Source: Anaerolineales bacterium
GTDB lineage: Bacteria; Chloroflexota; Anaerolineae; Anaerolineales; E44-bin32
Assembly: GCA_023250385.1 (NCBI GenBank)
Contig: JAHFAU010000009.1
Span: forward strand, 1-24,780
Reading direction: 5' to 3'
Length of the DNA stretch: 24,780 nt
Below are positions 1-6,709 of this stretch, one piece after another. The notes under the pieces are model-generated. The model was given only the letters and a program-made list of their open reading frames with translations, did no database searches and had not been told where the DNA came from. The position numbers and the translations under genes were made by a program. Each line of letters starts with the position of its first letter. The stretch's first letter is position 1.

Positions 1-524
1 CGATCGTAGATGGGTTTGTGGGCGACTCGGCGCTCACGGTAGGGGTCGGCGAAATTTCGGATGAGGCCCGCCGCCTCCTGGACGTTACACGTAAGGCCCT
101 GTTCCTTGGGATTGATCAAATGTGGGAAGGCAACCGCACCGGCGACATCTCGGCCGCGATTCAGACCCACGTCGAGGCCAATGGTTTCAACGTGGTCCGA
201 GAATACACCGGGCATGGGATCGGTCGACACATGCATGAAGATCCCCAAGTGCCGAACTACGGCACCCGGGGAAAGGGAATACTGCTTAAGGCGGGGATGA
301 CGATCGCATTGGAGCCCATGGTCCAGGCCGGAACCGCGGACACCCGGGTTCTGCCTGACGGGTGGGCGGTCGCTTCGGCGGACGGACGGCTTACGGCTCA
401 CTTCGAACACACGGTGGCAGTTACCGGCCAGGGGCCGCGAATTCTGACGTTGCTGGATGACTCAACCGGTGGAATTAGGTATAATCACTATTTTGTCGGC
501 CAACCGGCCACCGCGAGAGGATAA
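1..524 (+). CDS. map: Methionine aminopeptidase type I, 5'-truncated
   Basis: This enzyme removes the N-terminal methionine from nascent proteins. The window cuts off its 5' end; the reading frame is open from base 3 with no start of its own. Visible metal-site motifs are the Asp in GDSALT, His in GHGIGRH, Glu in IALEPM and Glu in HFEHTV, which match the second Asp, His and two Glu ligands of the family; the first Asp ligand lies upstream of the window. The protein continues about 24 residues past the point where the fold normally ends (after RILT), and this tail's DNA contains a promoter. It lies directly upstream of rpmJ, the usual place in the spc/alpha ribosomal region except that infA is not between them. 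Identity is secure. Confidence 0.95.
   Translation, partial: IVDGFVGDSALTVGVGEISDEARRLLDVTRKALFLGIDQMWEGNRTGDISAAIQTHVEANGFNVVREYTGHGIGRHMHEDPQVPNYGTRGKGILLKAGMTIALEPMVQAGTADTRVLPDGWAVASADGRLTAHFEHTVAVTGQGPRILTLLDDSTGGIRYNHYFVGQPATARG
457..485 (+). promoter_or_regulatory. Predicted sigma-70 promoter for the rpmJ-rpsI operon
   Basis: A perfect -10 TATAAT (480-485) lies 17 nt after a 4/6 -35 match ATGACT (457-462). The predicted start of transcription is near 492, about 38 nt before rpmJ. It lies inside the 3' tail of map, so the downstream ribosomal genes could be transcribed independently of the upstream spc operon. The -10 context GGTATAATC recurs at two other predicted promoters in the window. 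Confidence 0.6.
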
Positions 525-529
525 GGGTT

Positions 530-643
530 GTGAAGGTTTCTGCATCGGTACGCAGGCGCTGTCCCAAGTGCAAGGTCGTTCGGCGCCGGGGAAAGGTGTA
601 CGTGATCTGTGAAAACCCTCGGCACAAGCAAAGGCAGGGTTAG
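530..643 (+). CDS. rpmJ: 50S ribosomal protein L36 (bL36), zinc-binding form
   Basis: This is a 37-residue large-subunit protein that stabilises the 23S rRNA fold near the peptidyl-transferase side. The start is GTG, five bases after the map stop, with a GAGAGG ribosome-binding site at 515-520. The protein has the C+ zinc ligands C11-x2-C14, C27 and H32, and is rich in Lys and Arg. Length and sequence are typical of L36. It leads the run rpmJ-rpsM-rpsK-rpsD-rpoA-rplQ, and the rpsM start follows after only three bases, so the two are probably translationally coupled. Confidence 0.95.
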   Translation: MKVSASVRRRCPKCKVVRRRGKVYVICENPRHKQRQG

Positions 644-646
644 CTG

Positions 647-1036
647 ATGGCGCGAATTGAAGGGATTGACCTCCCAAGAGACAAACGGGTGGAAATTGGA
701 TTGACCTATATCCACGGAATCGGGCGCGCCACCTCACTGAAGACTTTGGCCGCAACCACTATCGACCCAAACACCCGGGTGCGGGACCTGACCGAAGCCG
801 AGATCGGTTCGCTGCGCGATCACATTTCCCAGAATTTGAAGGTGGAGGGGAACCTGCGGCGGGAAGTCCAAATGAATATCAAGCGGTTGGTGGACATCGG
901 CTCCTATCGGGGGCAGCGCCATCGACGGTCGCTGCCGGTCCGCGGCCAACGAACCCGGACCAATGCCCGTACCCGCAAAGGTCCCAAGAAGACGGTGGCC
1001 GGCAAGGGCCGGCGCCGCGGCACGAAGAAGAAGTAA
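647..1036 (+). CDS. rpsM: 30S ribosomal protein S13 (uS13)
   Basis: This small-subunit head protein contacts the P-site tRNA and forms bridges to the large subunit. The 129-residue product begins MARIEGIDLP. It carries the helix-two-turn-helix signature around YIHGIGRATS (residues 22-31), the conserved SYRGQRHRRSLPVRGQRT segment (about 86-103), and a long basic tail ending in KKK. Its length is normal for the family. No strong ribosome-binding site precedes the ATG; with the rpmJ stop three bases upstream, re-initiation is the likely mode of translation. Confidence 0.97.
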   Translation: MARIEGIDLPRDKRVEIGLTYIHGIGRATSLKTLAATTIDPNTRVRDLTEAEIGSLRDHISQNLKVEGNLRREVQMNIKRLVDIGSYRGQRHRRSLPVRGQRTRTNARTRKGPKKTVAGKGRRRGTKKK

Positions 1037-1051
1037 TCAGGAGGGCAGCGG

Positions 1052-1438
1052 ATGGCGCGCAGAGAAGCCAAGCCAGGCAAGGTGAGACGGACCCTTTCGC
1101 ATGGAAGGGCTTACGTACACGCCACGTTCAACAACACGATTATTACGATCACCGACCCGCAAGGAAACGCGGTGGTTTGGGGCAGCGCCGGATCCCGCGG
1201 GTTCAAGGGATCGCGCAAGAGCACGCCCTTTGCGGCCAGGACGGCTGCCGAGGTGACGATCCGCTCTGCCCGAGATTTGGGGCTTCAAGAGGTGGATGTG
1301 TTCGTCAACGGGCCAGGACCGGGACGCGAGTCGGCAATCCGAGCGATCCAGGCATCGGGAGTGAGGGTCAGGTCGATCAGTGATGTCACTCCCATCCCGC
1401 ACAATGGGTGTCGGCCCCCGAAAAAGAGGAGAGTTTGA
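1052..1438 (+). CDS. rpsK: 30S ribosomal protein S11 (uS11)
   Basis: This platform protein lies near the mRNA exit and the Shine-Dalgarno/anti-Shine-Dalgarno helix. The 128-residue product has the family features HATFNNTIITITD (residues 23-35), the central AARTAAEV helix, the GPGPGRESAIRAI motif and the C-terminal DVTPIPHNGCRPPKKRRV. The ATG is preceded by a clear AGGAGGG ribosome-binding site at 1040-1046. It is 15 nt downstream of rpsM in the same operon. Confidence 0.97.
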   Translation: MARREAKPGKVRRTLSHGRAYVHATFNNTIITITDPQGNAVVWGSAGSRGFKGSRKSTPFAARTAAEVTIRSARDLGLQEVDVFVNGPGPGRESAIRAIQASGVRVRSISDVTPIPHNGCRPPKKRRV

Positions 1439-1490
1439 GCCCGGCCCGCCCGGCAGGCGGATCGCGGTAACGAGTTAGCGGAAAGGATTT

Positions 1491-2129
1491 ATGGCGAAAT
1501 ATACCGGTTCTGTATGCAAGCTGTGCCGGCGGGAGGGTGAGAAGCTCTTCCTCAAAGGACAGCGCTGTTACACACCTAAGTGCGCGTTCGAGCGCCGAGA
1601 ATACCCGCCCGGGGACCACGGTCGCCAGGCCCAGTGGCGGCGCCGCCGGGTTTCGGAGTATTGGCGCCAGCTGCGCGAAAAGCAGAAAACCCGCCGGGTC
1701 TACAACGTGACCGAGCGCCAGTTCCGCCGCTATTACGCCGAGGCGCTCCAGACCCGCGGGATGACGGGGGTGAACCTGCTCGGGATGCTCGAGCGCCGAT
1801 TGGACAATGTGGTGTACCGCCTGAATTTCGCCGAAAGCCGGGCTCAAGGGAGACTGCTGGTCACCCATGGGCATTTCTCGGTAAACGGACGGCGGACCGA
1901 CATTCCCTCCATGCTGATCAAGCCGGGGGACGTGATCGAGGTCAGGGCGGGTTCACGCAACCGCACGTATTTCAAAGAGTTGCCTCAATCCGCCGAGAGC
2001 CGGGCCGCCCCGAAATGGCTGGAGCGGGACTCAGGTAATCTGAGCGCCCGGGTGATCCAGCACCCGGACCGCGCAGATATCGATGCCAACCTGAATGAGC
2101 AGCTCATCGTGGAGTTCTACTCCAGGTAA
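1491..2129 (+). CDS. rpsD: 30S ribosomal protein S4 (uS4), zinc-finger (C+) form
   Basis: This primary 16S rRNA-binding assembly protein is 212 residues long. The N-terminus has an intact Cys4 zinc site (C9-x2-C12-x13-C26-x4-C31), followed by the S4 body domain and an S4 RNA-binding domain at about residues 99-160 (LERRLDNVVYRLNFA, then LVTHGHFSVNGRR). The ATG has an AAAGGA ribosome-binding site a few bases upstream. S4 autoregulates the alpha operon in some bacteria, but I see no recognisable operator here and make no claim for it. A 90-nt gap separates it from rpoA. Confidence 0.97.
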   Translation: MAKYTGSVCKLCRREGEKLFLKGQRCYTPKCAFERREYPPGDHGRQAQWRRRRVSEYWRQLREKQKTRRVYNVTERQFRRYYAEALQTRGMTGVNLLGMLERRLDNVVYRLNFAESRAQGRLLVTHGHFSVNGRRTDIPSMLIKPGDVIEVRAGSRNRTYFKELPQSAESRAAPKWLERDSGNLSARVIQHPDRADIDANLNEQLIVEFYSR

Positions 2130-2219
2130 AGGTCGTGACCGGCCTGGCCGCGCCGGGCGAATCCCAATGACAAACCACACCAATCGCGCAGTGAGACTCG
2201 GGTCTCGGGGAGGGGGGCA
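2130..2219 (+). other. rpoA leader with small hairpin beside the ribosome-binding site
   Basis: The 90-nt gap before rpoA holds a 5-bp stem GAGAC/GTCTC (2193-2197 and 2202-2206, loop TCGG). It ends immediately before the purine-rich ribosome-binding stretch at 2207-2217. No promoter hexamers stand out. The hairpin could tune the translation of RpoA relative to the ribosomal proteins, but it is short enough to be chance. Confidence 0.3.
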
Positions 2220-3209
2220 GTGCCACTCAGCATGAACATGGTGATGCCGAAGATCGAGCGAGATGCTGTCGCTCGCAATTACGGCCGATTCATTATCAGT
2301 CCGCTGGAGAGCGGCTACGGGGTCACACTTGGAAACGCGCTGCGGCGGGTCCTGCTTTCCTCGTTGGACGGGGCCGCCGTGACCTCGGTCCGAATCGCCG
2401 ACAGGCAGCACGAGTTTTCCGAGATTCCCGGCGTTCGGGAAGACGTGGTCCAGACCATGTTGAATTTCAAACAGCTACGGCTTGTGATGCACGAAGGGGA
2501 GGCGGCCCGCCTGCGGTTGGAAGTCCGCGGCGAGGGGGTCGTGACGGCCGCCGACGTTATTGCCCCTGCCGAGGTGGAGATCGTCAACCCGGAGCTCTAT
2601 CTCTTCACCGTTGATGATGCCAAGACCAATCTCGAAATCGAGCTCAACGTCGAGCGCGGGCGGGGATACTCCCCCTCGGACGACCGACCCAGGTTGCCTA
2701 TCGGAGAACTGCCCACCGACGCGATATTCAGTCCGGTCCGCAAGGTGAACTTCGAGGTCGGCCAGGCAAGAGTGGCGCAGGACACAAGCTTCGATCGCCT
2801 GACCATGGAGATCTGGACGGACGGAACGATCCGACCCGAACTTGCGCTGAGTCGGGCCGCCACCATCCTGATCGCCCATCTGCGCGACCTGGCGGGTGTG
2901 ACGGAGGAAAGCTTAGTTGCGGCCGCGACCCGCGAAGAAGAACCGAAGCTGGCCAGCGAGGTCTATGAGATCCCGATCGAGAACCTCGACCTCTCGGTCC
3001 GGGTGTTCAATTCCTTGAAGCGGACTGGGATCACCAGCGTGGGTGAGGTCCTGGATATGCTGGAGAAGGGGCAGGACGCGATGCTCTCGATCCGCAATTT
3101 TGGGGAAAAGAGCCTCGATGAATTGAAAGAGCGCCTGCGGGAGAAGGGATACCTGAGCGACGAAACGCCGGTCGAGCTTGAAACTGAAACCGCGGTGGCC
3201 GAGGGATGA
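2220..3209 (+). CDS. rpoA: DNA-directed RNA polymerase alpha subunit
   Basis: The alpha subunit dimerises to nucleate assembly of RNA polymerase and contacts activators and UP elements. The product is 329 residues. The N-terminal domain spans about 1-235 and carries the GYGVTLGNALRRVLLSS dimerisation motif. The C-terminal domain spans about 255-318 and has the helix-hairpin-helix regions LDLSVRVFNSLKRTGITSVGEV and SIRNFGEKSLDEL, followed by a short acidic tail. The chosen start is GTG at 2220, next to the strong GGGGAGGGGGG site; an ATG at 2232 is a possible alternative. It overlaps rplQ by 4 bp (ATGA). Confidence 0.97.
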   Translation: MPLSMNMVMPKIERDAVARNYGRFIISPLESGYGVTLGNALRRVLLSSLDGAAVTSVRIADRQHEFSEIPGVREDVVQTMLNFKQLRLVMHEGEAARLRLEVRGEGVVTAADVIAPAEVEIVNPELYLFTVDDAKTNLEIELNVERGRGYSPSDDRPRLPIGELPTDAIFSPVRKVNFEVGQARVAQDTSFDRLTMEIWTDGTIRPELALSRAATILIAHLRDLAGVTEESLVAAATREEEPKLASEVYEIPIENLDLSVRVFNSLKRTGITSVGEVLDMLEKGQDAMLSIRNFGEKSLDELKERLREKGYLSDETPVELETETAVAEG

Positions 3210-3574
3210 GACATCGAGTCGGGGGTCGCAGACTCAATCGGGCCACCGGAGTCCGGACCGCGCTGCGGCGAAACCTGATCACCGAGCTGTTGCGCCGCGA
3301 ACGAATCCGGACGACGAAAGCCAAAGCGGCTGCGATTCGGGGCGATTCCGAACGATTGATTACGCTCGCCAAGCGGGCCGGCCAGGAGAAGCAAGTCCAC
3401 GCCCGTCGGCTGGCGGCTGCACGCTTGAACGACCCGGAAGTGGTCAAGAAGCTGTTTGACGACTTGGCCCCGAGGTTTGCGGACCGACCGGGCGGATACA
3501 CCCGGATGTTGAAGCTGGGGCCTCGCACCAGCGATGGGGCCGAGATGGTTCTGCTAGAGCTCGTGGAAGAATAG
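3206..3574 (+). CDS. rplQ: 50S ribosomal protein L17 (bL17)
   Basis: This large-subunit protein lies near the exit tunnel. The 122-residue product has the family N-terminus MRHRVGGRRLNR, the RRNLITELLRRERIRTT helix, and the C-terminal GGYTRMLKLGPRTSDGAEM block. Its ATG overlaps the rpoA stop (ATGA), so translation is coupled. Four bases after its stop comes the likely CTG start of truA. Confidence 0.97.
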   Translation: MRHRVGGRRLNRATGVRTALRRNLITELLRRERIRTTKAKAAAIRGDSERLITLAKRAGQEKQVHARRLAAARLNDPEVVKKLFDDLAPRFADRPGGYTRMLKLGPRTSDGAEMVLLELVEE

Positions 3575-3578
3575 CCGG

Positions 3579-4340
3579 CTGGGAACTCGAGCCGAAACCG
3601 CACATTACAAATCGATCGTCGCTTACGACGGGACCGGGTTCCTAGGCTTCCAGCGGCAGCGAAAGGGCTCCCGCACAGTTCAAAGTGTGCTGGAGCAGGC
3701 GCTGCGCAAACTGGGATGGCAGGCAGCTTCGCTGCGGGCCGCCGGACGCACCGATACCGGGGTGCACGCCCTCGGCCAGGTTGTCGCTTATGAATTGGCC
3801 TGGGGCCGCGGGCCGGATCGCCTGACGGATGCGCTCAATTCGCATCTGCCGCCCGACCTGGCCGTGCGCTCGACCGAGCTAGCGCCGATCGGGTTTCATC
3901 CCCGGTTCTCGGCGCTGCGACGACGGTACTGCTACCGATTGCTCTTGAGCGACCGGGCAGACCCGCTGGTGGAACGGTTCGCCTGGCGGCTCTGGCCTCA
4001 GCCCGATCTGGAACGGCTTGCCGAGGCTAGTCGCTTGTTCCTCGGGGAGCACGATTTCGGAAGTTTCGGCCGGCCGACCAGACCCGGTGGGAACACCGTC
4101 CGCCGGTTGTGGCTGGCGGAGTGGAGCCAGGAGGGCGAGCAGTTGTGTCTCCGGCTCGAGGCGGACTCCTTCCTGAATCGGATGGTCCGACGGATGGTGG
4201 GCGCGATTGTAAGCGTCGGCCGCGGGTCAGCCGGATCGGAAGAGATCGAAGCCAGGATCCGAAATCCAAGCCAGGGGTGGCCGGGCCGGCCGGCGCCGGC
4301 CCGCGGGCTTTGTCTTGAAGAAGTGATTTATTCGGAGTAG
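3579..4340 (+). CDS. truA: tRNA pseudouridine(38-40) synthase, probable CTG start
   Basis: TruA isomerises uridines 38-40 in the tRNA anticodon stem. The frame reads YKSIVAYDGTGFLGFQ, the family's first strand, followed by AAGRTDTGVHALGQ with catalytic Asp59 (E. coli D60), and later FHPRFSALRRRYCYRLL and FLNRMVRRMVGAIVSVG. An in-frame stop at 3555-3557 bounds the gene upstream. Between that stop and the conserved YKS block there is no ATG, GTG or TTG; the only plausible initiator is CTG at 3579, with GGAAG at 3565-3569 as ribosome-binding site. That gives 253 residues, close to the usual 245-270. The next standard start, GTG at 3687, would remove the first strand. A sequencing error is the alternative explanation. 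Function is secure; the start is inferred. Confidence 0.9.
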   Translation: MGTRAETAHYKSIVAYDGTGFLGFQRQRKGSRTVQSVLEQALRKLGWQAASLRAAGRTDTGVHALGQVVAYELAWGRGPDRLTDALNSHLPPDLAVRSTELAPIGFHPRFSALRRRYCYRLLLSDRADPLVERFAWRLWPQPDLERLAEASRLFLGEHDFGSFGRPTRPGGNTVRRLWLAEWSQEGEQLCLRLEADSFLNRMVRRMVGAIVSVGRGSAGSEEIEARIRNPSQGWPGRPAPARGLCLEEVIYSE

Positions 4341-4350
4341 CGAGGCAGCT

Positions 4351-4803
4351 TTGCAGAAGACTTTCTATCCAAAAGGGACCGAGCATCAGACCCACTGGCT
4401 GTTGGTTGACGCCGCCGGAGAGAATTTGGGCCGGCTTGCCACCCAGGTAGCCCGGCGGCTGCTCGGAAAAGATAAGCCGACCTTCACCCCCGGGGTTGAG
4501 GTTGGGGACCATGTGGTTGTGATCAACGCCTCCAAGATCCAGGTGTCGGGCAAGCGGCTCGACCAGAAGTTTTACTATCGGCACAGTGGATACCCGGGCG
4601 GAATCAAAAAGGTCTCACTTCGCGATCAATTGCAGCACACCCCAGAGCGGGCAATCAAGGCCGCCGTTTGGGGGATGCTCCCCCACAATAGATACGGCCG
4701 CAAGTTGATCGGGAAACTAAAGATCTACCGAGGCGCGGACCACCCGCATGGGCCGCAACGGCCGGTCGAGATCCTGCTGGCGAACAAGAGGGCTGCCCAA
4801 TGA
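4351..4803 (+). CDS. rplM: 50S ribosomal protein L13 (uL13)
   Basis: This is an early-assembly 23S rRNA-binding protein of 150 residues. Family features are the HWLLVDAAGENLGRLAT opening, DHVVVINASKIQVSGKR, the YYRHSGYPGG block, and AAVWGMLPHNRYGRK near the C-terminus. The start is TTG, ten bases after truA, with GAGG at 4342-4345. It overlaps rpsI by 4 bp (ATGA), the conserved L13-S9 pairing. Confidence 0.97.
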   Translation: MQKTFYPKGTEHQTHWLLVDAAGENLGRLATQVARRLLGKDKPTFTPGVEVGDHVVVINASKIQVSGKRLDQKFYYRHSGYPGGIKKVSLRDQLQHTPERAIKAAVWGMLPHNRYGRKLIGKLKIYRGADHPHGPQRPVEILLANKRAAQ

Positions 4804-5195
4804 TGACGGATCGTTTCTTTGAGGGGATTGGACGGAGAAAGAATAGCACCGCCCGGGTTCGGATTGTTCCTGGGAGCGGCGCGATCCTGATCAACGCGAA
4901 GCCTGGGGCGGAGTATTTTCCGCGGCTGGGAGACCTGGATCGGGTGCTGGCTCCGCTGCGGGCGGTGCAGTTCGAAGGGAAATTTGACATTTCGGCCGTC
5001 GTATCGGGCGGTGGGATATCCGGTCAGACGACTGCCGTCCAGCACGGCGTGGCGCGGGCGTTGGCGAAGATGGACTCCAACCTGCGGCCGATCTTGCGCC
5101 AGGCCGGGATGCTGACTCGGGATGCGCGGGTCAAGGAACGCAAGAAGCCCGGTCTCAAGCGGGCCCGCAAGGCTCCGACCTACACGAAGCGCTGA
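4800..5195 (+). CDS. rpsI: 30S ribosomal protein S9 (uS9)
   Basis: The C-terminal tail of this small-subunit head protein reaches the P-site tRNA. The 131-residue product has GIGRRKNSTARVRIVPG (residues 9-25), GGGISGQTTAVQHGVARAL in the middle, and the invariant terminal Lys-Arg (TYTKR). Two adjacent ATG codons (4800 and 4803) could serve as start; the first overlaps the rplM stop. A strong terminator follows, so this is the last gene of the ribosomal operon. Confidence 0.97.
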   Translation: MMTDRFFEGIGRRKNSTARVRIVPGSGAILINAKPGAEYFPRLGDLDRVLAPLRAVQFEGKFDISAVVSGGGISGQTTAVQHGVARALAKMDSNLRPILRQAGMLTRDARVKERKKPGLKRARKAPTYTKR

Positions 5196-5235
5196 ATTTC
5201 GGGCAGCGGTCCGTTCCGGAATGATGTTTCCGACA

Positions 5236-5275
5236 AAGGCCGAGGCGGGACGACCGCCTCGGCCTTGATCGTTTT
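5236..5275 (+). terminator. Rho-independent terminator after rpsI
   Basis: A perfect 13-bp stem (AAGGCCGAGGCGG at 5236-5248 and its complement at 5254-5266) encloses the 5-nt loop GACGA and is followed by GATCGTTTT. The U-run is short, but the stem is long and GC-rich. It closes the ribosomal operon and lies just before the mazG ribosome-binding site, so mazG is probably expressed at a lower level by read-through or from its own promoter. Confidence 0.85.
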
Positions 5276-5287
5276 CAGGAGGTTGGA

Positions 5288-6709
5288 TTGAGCGAACAGA
5301 GATTGACGGTCGTCGGGCTCGGACCCGGTAACCCCAGATTGGTCAGCCGGGAAGGTTGGAGCGTCCTGGAGACCGCCAGCACGGTGTACCTGCGAACCGC
5401 GACCCATCCGGCGGTAGCCGGTCTGCCTCCCGACCTGGAGTTGGTTTCATTCGACGACTACTACGAGCGCTATCCGGACTTCAGCGATGTATACCGGGCG
5501 ATCGTCGACCGGCTAAGCTCGCTCCCCCCCGGCGCAGTCTACGCGGTGCCCGGCGACCCGTGCGTTGGAGAGGCTACCGTTCAGGGGCTGCGCCAGATCG
5601 GGCTCAAGCTTCAGTTGATCCCAGGGATCAGCTTCATTGAGCCCTGCCTGGCTGCCCTCGGGCTCGATGCGCTGGACGGGTTGGTAATTGCCGATGCGAT
5701 CGGTCTCGCCGAAAGCCATCATCCGTCCTTCCCGCCGGACCTGGGGGTGCTGGTATCCCAGCTCCACTCACCATTCCTGGCCGCAGAACTCAAACTGACC
5801 CTGATGAATCAATATCCGGAGGAGCATCCGGTCGTGTTGATCCACCGGGCAAGTATGCCCGATGAACGGATCGAGCGGCTTGTGCTCCATGAAATCGATC
5901 GTAGTGATTCGATCGGCGATCTGACCTCCCTGTATATCTCGGCCCTGCCGGTCGCCTCTTCCTTCGAGGCGCTGCAGAATACCGTGGCCCGCCTGCGGGC
6001 GCCCGACGGATGTCCCTGGGATCGCGAGCAGACCCATCGGTCGCTGCGTAAGCACTTGCTCGAAGAAGCGTACGAGGCGCTGACCGCTCTAGACGAGGAT
6101 GACCTGGATGGTTTGCAGGAAGAACTCGGAGATCTGCTGCTCCAGATCGTGCTGCAGGTTCAAATAGCCACGGAGCAATCCGATTTCAAGATGGCGGACG
6201 TGGTTGCCGCGATCCAAGCCAAGCTGATCCGTCGGCACCCGCACGTCTTCGGCGACCTGCAGGTCACCAGCGTCGACGAGGTGCTGCAGAACTGGGAACA
6301 CTTCAAGGAACAGGAGACCGGATCGGGTCCGCTTGCGGGCGTCCCACTCTCCCTGCCCGCGCTCGCCCAGGCCGCCGAACTGCAGGGCCGGGCCAGCCGA
6401 TTCGGCTTGGACTGGCCCAGGGTGGAGGGAGTCTTAGAAAAGATCCAAGAGGAGCTTTCAGAGATCGAGGCAGCCGGCAACGCCGAAGCCAGGGCGGCCG
6501 AAATCGGCGACCTGCTCTTTACGGTCGTCAATTATGCGCGCTGGCTCGAAGCGGATCCGGAGGCCGAGCTGCGCCAGGCCAACCAACGGTTTCGGAATCG
6601 ATTCGACCGGATGAGTGCTCTCTCCCGAGCACAGGGTTCGCGGCTCGAGGACCTACCCCCCGCGCAGATGGATCGCCTGTGGGAGGCGGTCAAGGAGGAC
6701 GGGCTCTGA
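5288..6709 (+). CDS. mazG: YabN-type fusion: SAM methylase-like domain plus MazG NTP pyrophosphohydrolase
   Basis: The 473-residue protein has two parts. Residues 1-220 form a tetrapyrrole (corrin/porphyrin) methylase-like fold, with VVGLGPGNPRLVSREG at the N-terminus, VPGDPCVGEATV at about 87-98 and LIPGISFIEPCLAALGLD at about 110-127. Residues 228-473 are MazG, with two alpha-helical NTP-PPase repeats. The first carries CPWDREQTH, EEAYE (259-263) and EELGDLL (278-284); the second carries QEELSEIE (387-394) and EIGDLLF (405-411). MazG hydrolyses NTPs to NMP plus PPi and cleans non-canonical nucleotides from the pool. The same fusion is known as YabN in Bacillus; the methylase half has no established substrate. 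The start is TTG with a perfect AGGAGG at 5278-5283. It overlaps the next gene by CTGA. Confidence 0.93.
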   Translation: MSEQRLTVVGLGPGNPRLVSREGWSVLETASTVYLRTATHPAVAGLPPDLELVSFDDYYERYPDFSDVYRAIVDRLSSLPPGAVYAVPGDPCVGEATVQGLRQIGLKLQLIPGISFIEPCLAALGLDALDGLVIADAIGLAESHHPSFPPDLGVLVSQLHSPFLAAELKLTLMNQYPEEHPVVLIHRASMPDERIERLVLHEIDRSDSIGDLTSLYISALPVASSFEALQNTVARLRAPDGCPWDREQTHRSLRKHLLEEAYEALTALDEDDLDGLQEELGDLLLQIVLQVQIATEQSDFKMADVVAAIQAKLIRRHPHVFGDLQVTSVDEVLQNWEHFKEQETGSGPLAGVPLSLPALAQAAELQGRASRFGLDWPRVEGVLEKIQEELSEIEAAGNAEARAAEIGDLLFTVVNYARWLEADPEAELRQANQRFRNRFDRMSALSRAQGSRLEDLPPAQMDRLWEAVKEDGL

